The position numbers were made by a program, and so were the translations under genes. 9,118 bases of DNA from Burkholderiaceae bacterium (GTDB lineage: Bacteria > Pseudomonadota > Gammaproteobacteria > Burkholderiales > Burkholderiaceae_E). Under the pieces are notes generated by a model, which was not told the origin of the DNA, did not search any database, and worked only from the letters and a program-made list of their open reading frames with translations. Shown piece after piece: positions 1-5,870 of this stretch (positions within the stretch are counted from its first letter, which is position 1; each line of letters opens with the position of its first letter). The stretch spans positions 1-9,118 of the forward strand of contig JALQWJ010000052.1 in NCBI GenBank assembly GCA_023258775.1, given 5' to 3'.

Positions 1-678
1 GACCATCGTGATCGCAGCTGCCAAAACAGGCATCACAGCGATCAGCAGGTAAGCCGTGATGAGCCATGTCCAGCAGAACAAAGGCATTTTCATCAGCGTC
101 ATGCCAGGCGCACGCATGTTAAGAATAGTCGTGATGATATTGATCGAACCCATGATTGAGCTCGCACCCATGATGTGGACAGCAAAAATTGCCATATCCA
201 TGCCAGGACCCATTTGGACCGACAAGGGTGCATACAAGGTCCAGCCAGCAGCTGTTGCGCCACCGGGCACGAAAAAGGAGCCAACAAGCAACAAAGCAGC
301 AGGTGGCAGTAACCAGAAGCTGAAATTGTTCATCCTGGCAAAGGCCATGTCGGAGGCTCCGATCATCAGCGGAATCTGCCAGTTTGCGAAACCAACAAAG
401 GCGGGCATGATGGCACCAAACACCATGATCAGGCCATGCATGGTCGTCAGTTGGTTAAAGAACTCGGGCTGAACAATTTGAATACCGGGTTGGAAAAGCT
501 CTGCGCGCAATGTCAGTGCGAGGACCCCTCCTGAAAGCAACATGATGAAACTAAACCACAAGTAAAGCGTACCGATGTCTTTGTGGTTTGTGGCAAAAAG
601 CCAGCGACGAAGACCATGGGGATGGTCATGGGCGTGATCGTGGGCATCGTGGCCGTGGTGGTCAAGGACTGCGCTCAT
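1..678 (-). CDS. ctaD: Cytochrome c oxidase subunit I, 5' part only (226 codons, cut by window edge)
   Basis: Catalytic subunit of an aa3-type haem-copper oxidase in the inner membrane; it reduces O2 to water and pumps protons. Only the N-terminal 226 residues lie in the window; the frame is open at position 1, so the rest lies to the left. The start is the ATG at 678, with a good Shine-Dalgarno (GAGGAA, 6 bases upstream). Residues 7-21 are His-rich (8 His), followed by RRWLFATNHKDIGTLYL, the family's signature N-terminus. H81 in TTMHGLIM is the expected low-spin haem a ligand, and several hydrophobic helices follow (about 36-57, 80-110, 120-145, 160-185 and 200-225). The binuclear-centre residues (HPEVY, HH) lie outside the window. 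It follows coxB by 72 bp on the same strand with no terminator seen, so the two are probably co-transcribed. Identification is secure. Confidence 0.97.
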   Translation of the reverse strand, partial: MSAVLDHHGHDAHDHAHDHPHGLRRWLFATNHKDIGTLYLWFSFIMLLSGGVLALTLRAELFQPGIQIVQPEFFNQLTTMHGLIMVFGAIMPAFVGFANWQIPLMIGASDMAFARMNNFSFWLLPPAALLLVGSFFVPGGATAAGWTLYAPLSVQMGPGMDMAIFAVHIMGASSIMGSINIITTILNMRAPGMTLMKMPLFCWTWLITAYLLIAVMPVLAAAITMV

Positions 679-750
679 ATTCGTTCCTCAGTGACGCTAA
701 TGACTGCGATAAAACAATTTCGTACTAAAACGGTGTGGATATAGGCCCAA

Positions 751-1935
751 CTACTTCCTGGCCTCGGCAATTGCTTTTGGCTGGATAAGCCCCTCGTCGG
801 CCTTGTTGCCCCAGGCGTTACGGGTGTAGGTAATCACTGAGGCAATTTCAACGTCAGACAGTTGCTTCCAAGCTGGCATCCCAGCTCCCTTACCGTTGAG
901 CAAAATTTTGATTTGGTCGGCGGAGGGGCCAACAACCGATGCGGCTTTAATTAATGCCGGAAATTGACCTGCGCCAGTGCCGCCCGCCTGATGGCATGCT
1001 GCGCAATTTGCCCCATAAACTTTCTCGCCACGTGTTTGGAGCTCTGCAAGCTGCCATTCCTTATTGGGGTCATCAGCTTTAGCTGCCATTTCTTTCTTGC
1101 GTCCATCTACCCATTTGCTGTATTCCTCGGCAGATTTCACCTCGACCACAATGGGCATGAAGGCGTGATTCTTGCCACAAAGTTCAACGCAAGCACCCCT
1201 ATAAACACCTTCTTTTTCGGCCTTGAACCATGTATCACGAACAAAGCCTGGAATCGCATCCTGCTTGACCCCAAAGGCAGGGACCATCCAGGAGTGAATC
1301 ACATCATTTGCCGTGAGTACGATCCGTACTTTTTTGCCAACCGGAACAACCAGGGGATTGTCGACCTCCATCAAATAGGTCAATCCCTTGGGGTCTTTTC
1401 CAGTGATCTGCGATTCTGGCGTTGAAAGCGTTGACAAAAACCCGATACCTTCGCCTTCGCCCTTCACATAGTCGTAGCCCCATTTCCATTGGTAGCCTGT
1501 TACCTTCACGGTGAGATCGGCGCCTGTTGTATCTTTTTGCTCAACAACCATTCTGGTTGCAGGAATGCCGATGCCAATCACAATCAGCAAAGGCACCACA
1601 GTCCAGGCAATTTCGACGGCCGTGCTTTCATGAAAGTCTGCGGGCTTGTGCCCTTTAGATTTGCGATGCGCCCAAATCGCGTAGAACATGACCGCGAAGA
1701 CAGCAACAAAAATAACCAGGCAGACTGCCATTAGGAACCAGTTCATCCAGTGCTGGTCGGCCGCAATCCTTGTGACCCCTTGCGGAAGGTCAAGCTGATT
1801 GACTTTGGGGCCACCCGGCATGTCAGCCGCCCACAAAACAGGGGCAATCAATAAGCTGGCAAGCGAGACACCAGTTGACCGCAACATTGCTTTGACCGAA
1901 GCGCTTCGATCTAATCCCTGACACATCTTCCTCAT
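751..1935 (-). CDS. coxB: Cytochrome c oxidase subunit II with fused C-terminal cytochrome c domain
   Basis: Receives electrons from cytochrome c at the CuA centre and passes them to subunit I. A 394-residue form starts at ATG 1935, preceded by GGTGA 4 bases upstream; a TTG at 1962 would give 403 residues with a weaker ribosome site. Order of parts: signal peptide (about 1-36, ending near LWAAD), transmembrane helix 1 (about 64-88), helix 2 (about 107-127), then the cupredoxin CuA domain with H214, C249, C253, H257 and M260 (CVELCGKNHAFM). An extra cytochrome c domain follows, with haem motif CAACH (C311, C314, H315) and probable axial Met in GMPAW (M353). The fusion explains the length compared with about 250-280 residues for simple CoxB; it is common in betaproteobacteria and lets the subunit relay electrons through its own haem. 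ctaD follows directly. Confidence 0.97.
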   Translation of the reverse strand: MRKMCQGLDRSASVKAMLRSTGVSLASLLIAPVLWAADMPGGPKVNQLDLPQGVTRIAADQHWMNWFLMAVCLVIFVAVFAVMFYAIWAHRKSKGHKPADFHESTAVEIAWTVVPLLIVIGIGIPATRMVVEQKDTTGADLTVKVTGYQWKWGYDYVKGEGEGIGFLSTLSTPESQITGKDPKGLTYLMEVDNPLVVPVGKKVRIVLTANDVIHSWMVPAFGVKQDAIPGFVRDTWFKAEKEGVYRGACVELCGKNHAFMPIVVEVKSAEEYSKWVDGRKKEMAAKADDPNKEWQLAELQTRGEKVYGANCAACHQAGGTGAGQFPALIKAASVVGPSADQIKILLNGKGAGMPAWKQLSDVEIASVITYTRNAWGNKADEGLIQPKAIAEARK

Positions 1936-2031
1936 GCCATCACCGTGTTTATTGTTTGACAACTATTCTCATCGCCCGTAGCCGTCATCTCAGTCAATCC
2001 GGAATGCGGCACAGGTCGCTCCCATTCGCTA

Positions 2032-2060
2032 TTTATAGAAAACCGAAACTTACTAAAAAA
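2032..2060 (-). promoter_or_regulatory. Candidate promoter for the coxB-ctaD unit
   Basis: The 127 bp between the DUF2244 stop and the chosen coxB start (or 100 bp to the TTG start) contain an AT-rich stretch. Read on the minus strand it holds a T7 run, then TATAAATAG at 2037-2029. TATAAA is a good -10 match; the -35 side (T-rich, near 2054-2059) is only a weak match. The T7 run also directly follows the DUF2244 stop, after a poor 5-bp stem, so it could instead be part of a weak terminator. This is a reading by eye without a scoring model. Confidence 0.3.
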
Positions 2061-2062
2061 AC

Positions 2063-2548
2063 CTAACGAGACCAGCCAAGATCTCCCATGCAAAATTTTC
2101 GCAGCTCTTTGGCTAAGAGCCTTCGTTGATGCTCAGGCACAAAACGCCCAACCTCGCAAAATTTGCCTTGAGAAACCAGCCTAACCAACTCTCGCCGCCT
2201 GCCTTGATATTCAACCCGAAGCCAAACCAAGGGCACCTCAGTTCGCTCCAAATGATTCGCAGTACTCCGTTCAATCATTAGACCGGAAGATTGAACCACG
2301 ATCCGCTCAAAGTCCGCTGCATGTCGTGCATATACGACAAAAGCAACCCCAAGCGCAGTCACCTCAAGAAAGGCAAAGGGCAGCACCATCCAAGCCCCAG
2401 CGAGCGCAAAAAAACTCGCAACCGCAATCGACACCGTCGAAACTGCCAAAAACCAAATGGCGAGCTGGCATGGCGTTAGGGCACAGTTTCGCCTCATAAG
2501 CCACTGCCGCGAGTCATCCTCCTCCGTGCAGTTCCAAGCGTAGTCCAA
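2063..2548 (-). CDS. DUF2244 family integral membrane protein
   Basis: A 161-residue protein matching the DUF2244 family, which has no established biochemical function. Family-like features seen: a WLMRRNCALTP start (about 16-26), two hydrophobic segments (about 28-50 and 53-75) separated by a short GAW turn, YARHAADFERI at about 72-82, then a soluble C-terminal part with LVWLRVEY and VGRFVPEHQRRLLAKEL. Length is normal for the family. The start is a TTG at 2548 with AGGTG 5 bases upstream; the next in-frame ATG (2497) would cut into the conserved N-terminus, so the TTG is preferred. It lies directly upstream of coxB on the same strand. In many proteobacteria DUF2244 genes sit near cytochrome oxidase genes, so a role in oxidase assembly is a reasonable inference, but nothing in the sequence shows a catalytic or metal site. 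Confidence 0.85.
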   Translation of the reverse strand: MDYAWNCTEEDDSRQWLMRRNCALTPCQLAIWFLAVSTVSIAVASFFALAGAWMVLPFAFLEVTALGVAFVVYARHAADFERIVVQSSGLMIERSTANHLERTEVPLVWLRVEYQGRRRELVRLVSQGKFCEVGRFVPEHQRRLLAKELRKFCMGDLGWSR

Positions 2549-2550
2549 CT

Positions 2551-2591
2551 ATACACCTTTCACGACCGTGTATCCCCCAACAGACGTTGGG
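2551..2591. promoter_or_regulatory. Two small inverted repeats upstream of the DUF2244 gene
   Basis: The 93-bp gap between the methyltransferase stop and the DUF2244 start holds two perfect dyads. ATACAC (2551-2556) pairs with GTGTAT (2568-2573) across 11 bases, an operator-like spacing close to the DUF2244 start. CCCAAC (2576-2581) pairs with GTTGGG (2586-2591) across a 4-base loop. Neither is followed by a T-run on the minus strand, so a Rho-independent terminator for the methyltransferase is not supported. A TACAAT-like -10 (2608-2603, minus) with TTGGCG 19 bases upstream lies nearby, but the spacing is long. Six-base dyads can arise by chance. Confidence 0.25.
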
Positions 2592-2641
2592 TCCTCGGCC
2601 ATATTGTAAAAGCTTCAAGTAGATTTTCGCCAATGACTGCG

Positions 2642-3601
2642 CTATTTGGCCTTCATCTTTAGTTGGATTGGTTGCCAGTCGGATGCTGCAGTGCGATCAG
2701 CGGCCCGCCAGGCGTGCCCCAAGATAAGTTCAATATCCAAATGCAATAAACCATCTGGATGCCTCAACGCTTCTAGCGCAACTTGAACCTCGGAAAACCA
2801 ATGACGCGAGCGTAAGTGCTTGGCCCGACCGGGATGAATATGCCCCCCGAGCGCCCGTAAATCGCGTAGGAGGTCCAACGGACGACGCCACGTCAGGGTA
2901 ATGCGATCCATGTCAACCACGGGCTCTGCCCAACCCGCGTGAACGAGCGCATCGCCAAGATCATGCATATCTGGAAAAGGCATCAAATCGGGCGCCACGC
3001 TGCGAAGCGCTGAGAAACTGTCAACCCCAAGTGATGAGAAGCTAAATAATGCGTCCTGCTTGGCGCATCGGTGGTACTCCCTGAGCAAATCGGGCCAATG
3101 CTTTGACCAGTGCAACAAGCCGTTTGACCACAAGAGATCAAAGCACCCCGCCCGAAATGGAAGCTGATGAGCGTCTGCGGCCACTTGAAGCAGCAATCGC
3201 TCTGAACTTCGCGACTGATCGCGTCCGGAGGGCTTTGCATGCTGAACAGAGCTCGCCTCATCGGCAATAAATCGGCGCCAAAGCCTGTTTGCCCAATTCG
3301 GTTTTTGGTCACCAGTCGAGCTTGGGGACGTCCGCATGAGGTTTGTAGTTTCCGGGCTGACAGACTTTGCTGCCCATGCCCAGTCGAGCACGGCCATTGC
3401 ACTCGTCGGATAAGCGGACTGCAGCCGCCTTGCATCGCGTAGATTCGCGTCGCCCAAGACCAGCACCTGACTCGGCGATTGCTTGACCCATTGCATCCGA
3501 TCCAGCATGCGTGTGTGAACCTCATCCCACAAAAAGCCCGCGTCCATCGCCAGAAGATGGCGGCGTTGATGCTGCAAACGCATGCTGAACTGTTGCTTCA
3601 T
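2642..3601 (-). CDS. BioC-like class I methyltransferase domain protein, possibly degenerate
   Basis: A 319-residue protein recognisable as a SAM-dependent methyltransferase of the BioC/malonyl-ACP methyltransferase-like type often found beside comF in Burkholderiales. The later family motifs are clear: VAADAHQLPF (about 139-148), FDLLWSNGLLHWSKHWPDLLREYHR (about 153-177), SFSSLGVDSFSALR, and HAGWAEPVVDMDRITLTWRRPLDLLRDLRALGG near 220-255. Motif I, normally VLDLGCGxG, reads VLVLGDANL (about 46-54), so the glycine-rich SAM loop is missing. A polar Ser-rich insertion (about 80-133) separates motif I from motif II. The start is ATG 3601 with no clear Shine-Dalgarno; ATG 3583 is an alternative. 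Its substrate is unknown, and there is no bio operon here. It may bind another ligand, bind SAM atypically, or be decaying although the frame is intact. Confidence 0.8.
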   Translation of the reverse strand: MKQQFSMRLQHQRRHLLAMDAGFLWDEVHTRMLDRMQWVKQSPSQVLVLGDANLRDARRLQSAYPTSAMAVLDWAWAAKSVSPETTNLMRTSPSSTGDQKPNWANRLWRRFIADEASSVQHAKPSGRDQSRSSERLLLQVAADAHQLPFRAGCFDLLWSNGLLHWSKHWPDLLREYHRCAKQDALFSFSSLGVDSFSALRSVAPDLMPFPDMHDLGDALVHAGWAEPVVDMDRITLTWRRPLDLLRDLRALGGHIHPGRAKHLRSRHWFSEVQVALEALRHPDGLLHLDIELILGHAWRAADRTAASDWQPIQLKMKAK

Positions 3602-3777
3602 GATTTATTGAGGTGAGGGCTTGTGGCTGTGGTAAGGGCTAGTGGCTGTGGTAAGGGCTCATGGCGGTGCTGAGGGCTAATGGCTTTAGCTGTGGTGGCG
3701 GCTCGTAGCTGTGATGCTAGCCCAAAGACCCATAGGCCTACTACTGATATCGCCAGACCAAGAAAGGGAACATGCAT
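3598..3777 (-). CDS. Doubtful small ORF, one predicted membrane segment (59 aa)
   Basis: An open frame on the minus strand that ends in an ATGA overlap with the methyltransferase start (TGA at 3600-3598 shares bases with ATG 3601-3599), an arrangement typical of translational coupling. From ATG 3777 it gives 59 residues; a TTG at 3825 would give 75. The N-terminal half is hydrophobic (FLGLAISVVGLWVFGLASQL), followed by RAATTA, which looks like a signal peptide or single membrane anchor. The C-terminal half is encoded by the 19-bp tandem array, whose unit is not a multiple of three. No Shine-Dalgarno is visible and I recognise no homologue. It occupies the space where divergent promoters for comF and the methyltransferase should be, so a chance ORF is more likely than a gene. 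Confidence 0.2.
   Translation of the reverse strand: MHVPFLGLAISVVGLWVFGLASQLRAATTAKAISPQHRHEPLPQPLALTTATSPHLNKS
3611..3720. repeat. Imperfect 19-bp tandem array in the divergent intergenic region
   Basis: The unit on the plus strand is GTGGCTGTGGTAAGGGCTA. Copies at 3623-3641 and 3642-3660 differ only in the last base; 3661-3679 is a diverged third copy; a partial copy (GAGGTGAGGGCTT) precedes them. Further diverged units carry the GCTGTGGT core at 3689 and GCTGTGAT at 3708, 19 bp apart, after one 25-bp step. The array lies between the methyltransferase start (3601) and the chosen comF start (3839). The period is not a multiple of three. No recombinase, IHF-type or CRISPR features accompany it; replication slippage is the simplest origin. 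Confidence 0.8.
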
Positions 3778-3838
3778 CAACTTGCACTGCTTGATCTGCG
3801 TCAGCCACTTCTGGCTGAGCTTCAAGGACCGTAACGAG

Positions 3839-4726
3839 ATGCCCTACCAACAATGCCTCAACCCGAGCAAGGCTAGCGCTTCAGCCACCATTTCTTTACC
3901 CAGACGCCTGCTTACAGACCTCGGAGAGCATGTGGGGGAGGCTTGGTTTCCACAACGGTGTCTTCTTTGCTTGAGCCGCTGCAGAGGTGACTTTTGCGAG
4001 AACTGCCAGCCGCACCTGGATCAAAATGACCAAACAAGGCCACAACGATGCCTGCGCTGCGGCATCGTCGAGCCCAATGAAAAAAGGAACGCTGACATGC
4101 ACCGCTGTACCCATCCACGTCCCGCATGGAGCCGCCTTTGGGTGGGTATGGCATATCAGGTTCCATTAGATGGACTACTCATGCTCGGAAAATTTGCAAA
4201 CGATCCCAGCGCCTGTCAAGCGCTTGGCCGCTGGCTAGGCATACGAATGCCCGGGAGCGCTTTTTTCGGTATCAGCGATGGGCCACCCCTCGTCGTGCCA
4301 ATCCCTTCAACGCCCTCGAAACTACGCTTGCGAGGTTATAACCCGGTTGAGCAAATCGCTCGCGGCTGGGTACAAATTGCAAAGCGTTACGGTCATCCAG
4401 CGCCGAGGCTTGAATGCAAGCTCTTGCTACGGCACGATCACGGACCGAGTCAATCGCGACGCAGCGCCAAAGACCGGGCGCTTGCGCCACAAGCCTCAGC
4501 CTCAGCCTCAGCCTCAGGTTCGGGTTCGGGCTTAGGGCTCGAGCATAGCGCGCAGACAGCGGGCTTTTATCTGAACCCCTCAGTGCTCGCAGCCCATGGC
4601 CAATTGAGCCATGTTCTGCTGCTCGATGATGTCATGACCACAGGATCGACGCTTGCCGCGGCATGCCTCAGCTTAAGGGCTGCGGCCATACAATCGATCA
4701 GCGTTGCAGTGCTGATGCGCCGATGA
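3839..4726 (+). CDS. comF: ComF family protein: zinc-finger plus phosphoribosyltransferase domain
   Basis: ComF/GntX-type protein; the family is linked to DNA uptake in naturally competent bacteria, although its biochemical role is poorly defined. I chose ATG 3839 (295 aa; AAGGA 10 bases upstream) because the frame upstream, back to ATG 3680, reads through the tandem array and has no family-like content. The N-terminus carries paired cysteines (C41, C44, C53, C56, C71, C74, C90) of the zinc ribbon. PIPSTPSKLRLRGYNPVEQIA (about 154-174) is the conserved central block, and LLLDDVMTTGST (260-271) is the PRPP-binding loop with its acidic pair. The segment between the central block and the PRPP loop, normally short, contains a Ser/Ala/Gly linker (219-234) encoded by a hexanucleotide repeat. 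trmL follows after 43 bp, so they are probably one transcript. It diverges from the methyltransferase. Confidence 0.93.
   Translation: MPYQQCLNPSKASASATISLPRRLLTDLGEHVGEAWFPQRCLLCLSRCRGDFCENCQPHLDQNDQTRPQRCLRCGIVEPNEKRNADMHRCTHPRPAWSRLWVGMAYQVPLDGLLMLGKFANDPSACQALGRWLGIRMPGSAFFGISDGPPLVVPIPSTPSKLRLRGYNPVEQIARGWVQIAKRYGHPAPRLECKLLLRHDHGPSQSRRSAKDRALAPQASASASASGSGSGLGLEHSAQTAGFYLNPSVLAAHGQLSHVLLLDDVMTTGSTLAAACLSLRAAAIQSISVAVLMRR
4493..4540 (+). repeat. Hexanucleotide repeat inside comF
   Basis: Four perfect copies of GCCTCA (4493-4516) are followed by two of GGTTCG (4517-4528) and two diverged hexamers (GGCTTA, GGGCTC; 4529-4540). In the comF frame this is ASASASASGSGSGLGL, residues 219-234. 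Because the unit is six bases, gain or loss of copies changes linker length without shifting the frame. It falls between the basic Q-S-R-R block and the A-G-F block that correspond to the flexible loop region of the phosphoribosyltransferase fold. Confidence 0.92.
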
Positions 4727-4769
4727 ATTGAAGTGACGCTGATGAGCCATTAACCTTTTGAACCAAACC

Positions 4770-5270
4770 ATGACAACAGCGCCTGCGGCGGCCTCATTGG
4801 CTGCAGCCGATGTGCAGGTGGTACTCGTCTATCCCGAGATCCCGCCTAACACTGGCAACATCATGAGGCTTTGCGCCAATACCGGTGCAGGCCTTCATCT
4901 CATCGAACCCCTAGGCTTTCCGCTCGATGACGCCAAGATGCGACGTGCAGGGCTTGATTACCGCGAGTTCGCCCAGGTTCACGTGCATCCAAGTTGGGCA
5001 GATTTTTTGGCCAAGGAATCGCCAAAAGATCTCATCGCTTTCACAACAAAAGCTCACCGCCATCTTTTCGGCCAGCCAATCGAACGCGGTTGTTTTTTGG
5101 TGTTTGGTTCAGAAACCCGAGGGCTACCTAAGGAAATCCTCCAAGAAATTGGACATAGCCGCTGCCTGCGTCTTCCCATGATGGCTAACAGTCGCAGCTT
5201 GAATCTTTCCAACGCTGTAGCGGTTAGTGTTTATGAGGCATGGCGCCAACACCAGTTCAACCATAGCTGA
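4770..5270 (+). CDS. trmL: tRNA (cytidine/uridine-34 2'-O)-methyltransferase, SPOUT family
   Basis: Methylates the 2'-OH of the wobble nucleotide 34 in certain leucine tRNAs, using SAM bound in a trefoil knot. The 166-residue form starts at ATG 4770; a TTG at 4758 would add four residues. The three SPOUT motifs are clear: PEIPPNTGNIMRLCANTG (about 22-39), VFGSETRGLP (111-120) and RLPMMANSRSLNLSNAVAV (134-152), with R37 of motif 1 and the N-rich motif 3 conserved. Length matches the small single-domain TrmL group, without the N-terminal extension of TrmH-type enzymes. No strong Shine-Dalgarno is seen, in keeping with coupling to comF 43 bp upstream. It ends 9 bp from the convergent LOG gene, with no convincing terminator between. 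Confidence 0.94.
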   Translation: MTTAPAAASLAAADVQVVLVYPEIPPNTGNIMRLCANTGAGLHLIEPLGFPLDDAKMRRAGLDYREFAQVHVHPSWADFLAKESPKDLIAFTTKAHRHLFGQPIERGCFLVFGSETRGLPKEILQEIGHSRCLRLPMMANSRSLNLSNAVAVSVYEAWRQHQFNHS

Positions 5271-5279
5271 GTGAGAAAG

Positions 5280-5870
5280 CTAAGCTGTTTTGCGCGAACC
5301 CAGTAAGGCAAGGCAACAAGACTGAAGCGCCTGCAAGCTGTCAACCACATGCCAGGCGTCGAGCTCTTTTTGTGAAACGAAACCAGCGCTCACTTGTTGT
5401 TTCACCAGCGCCAAAAGCGGATCCCAAAAGCCGTTGCGATTCATGATCACGATAGGCTTGCGGTGATAACCAAGTTGCAAAAGCGTGGCAACCTCAAAAA
5501 ACTCATCGAGCGTGCCGAGCCCACCTGGCAGCACGACAAAGGCGTCTCCCAAATCGATCAGCGCCTGCTTTCGCACGGCCATATCACTGACCACCTCAAG
5601 GCGGCTGAGCCCTTCAAGGCCAACCTCGCGTTTCATCAGTGACTCTGGGATGATGCCGGTAACCTCGGCGCCTGATTGCAGGGCAGCGCGGGCAATCTCG
5701 CCCATCAGGCCGACGTTACCTCCTCCATAAACGAGATGCCAGGATTGCTCGCCAAGCCAATGTCCAAACGCGGCGGCATCATCGATATGCACCTGATCTT
5801 GACCATGGCGGGAGCCGCAAAAAACAGTCAGGGATGGTTTGTTTGAAGTCATCGGTTGGCCTGGCGTCAT
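5280..5870 (-). CDS. LOG-family (TIGR00730) nucleoside 5'-monophosphate phosphoribohydrolase
   Basis: A Rossmann-fold protein of the LOG family, whose characterised members release the free base from nucleoside or cytokinin-riboside 5'-monophosphates. Diagnostic motifs: TVFCGSRHG (15-23), VYGGGNVGLMG (47-57), the M-x-x-R-K element (98-102) and PGGLGTLDE (115-123). Length is about 196 aa, normal for the family. The start is uncertain. ATG 5870 and ATG 5852 (190 aa) both fit; a GTG at 6038 or TTG at 6002 would add a KPISDA-like repetitive tail and overlap gpsA by 83 or 47 bp, and is less likely. All starts lie in or near an 18-bp tandem array, and none has a strong Shine-Dalgarno. It is the last gene of the minus-strand block after gpsA. 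Substrate preference cannot be read from the sequence. Confidence 0.9.
   Translation of the reverse strand: MTPGQPMTSNKPSLTVFCGSRHGQDQVHIDDAAAFGHWLGEQSWHLVYGGGNVGLMGEIARAALQSGAEVTGIIPESLMKREVGLEGLSRLEVVSDMAVRKQALIDLGDAFVVLPGGLGTLDEFFEVATLLQLGYHRKPIVIMNRNGFWDPLLALVKQQVSAGFVSQKELDAWHVVDSLQALQSCCLALLGSRKTA

Noticed and set aside
56..472. Plus-strand open frame opposite ctaD
   Set aside because: It lies wholly antisense to the strongly conserved CtaD coding sequence and its translation resembles no family.
964..1425. Plus-strand 153-codon frame opposite coxB
   Set aside because: Antisense shadow of the CuA and haem regions of coxB, whose motifs are unmistakable on the minus strand.
2055..2085. 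Rho-independent terminator after the DUF2244 gene
   Set aside because: There is a T7 run on the minus strand, but the preceding stem is only about five pairs including a wobble and is separated from the T-run; the run may belong to a coxB promoter instead.
3680..3838. N-terminal extension of ComF from ATG 3680 (53 extra residues)
   Set aside because: The extension begins inside the 19-bp array, has no ComF-like content, and ATG 3839 has a ribosome site and gives a more usual length.
5260..5290. Bidirectional terminator between trmL and the LOG gene
   Set aside because: Only a TAGCT/AGCTA five-base match with a 9-base loop and a short TTTT is seen in the 9-bp gap region; too weak to call.
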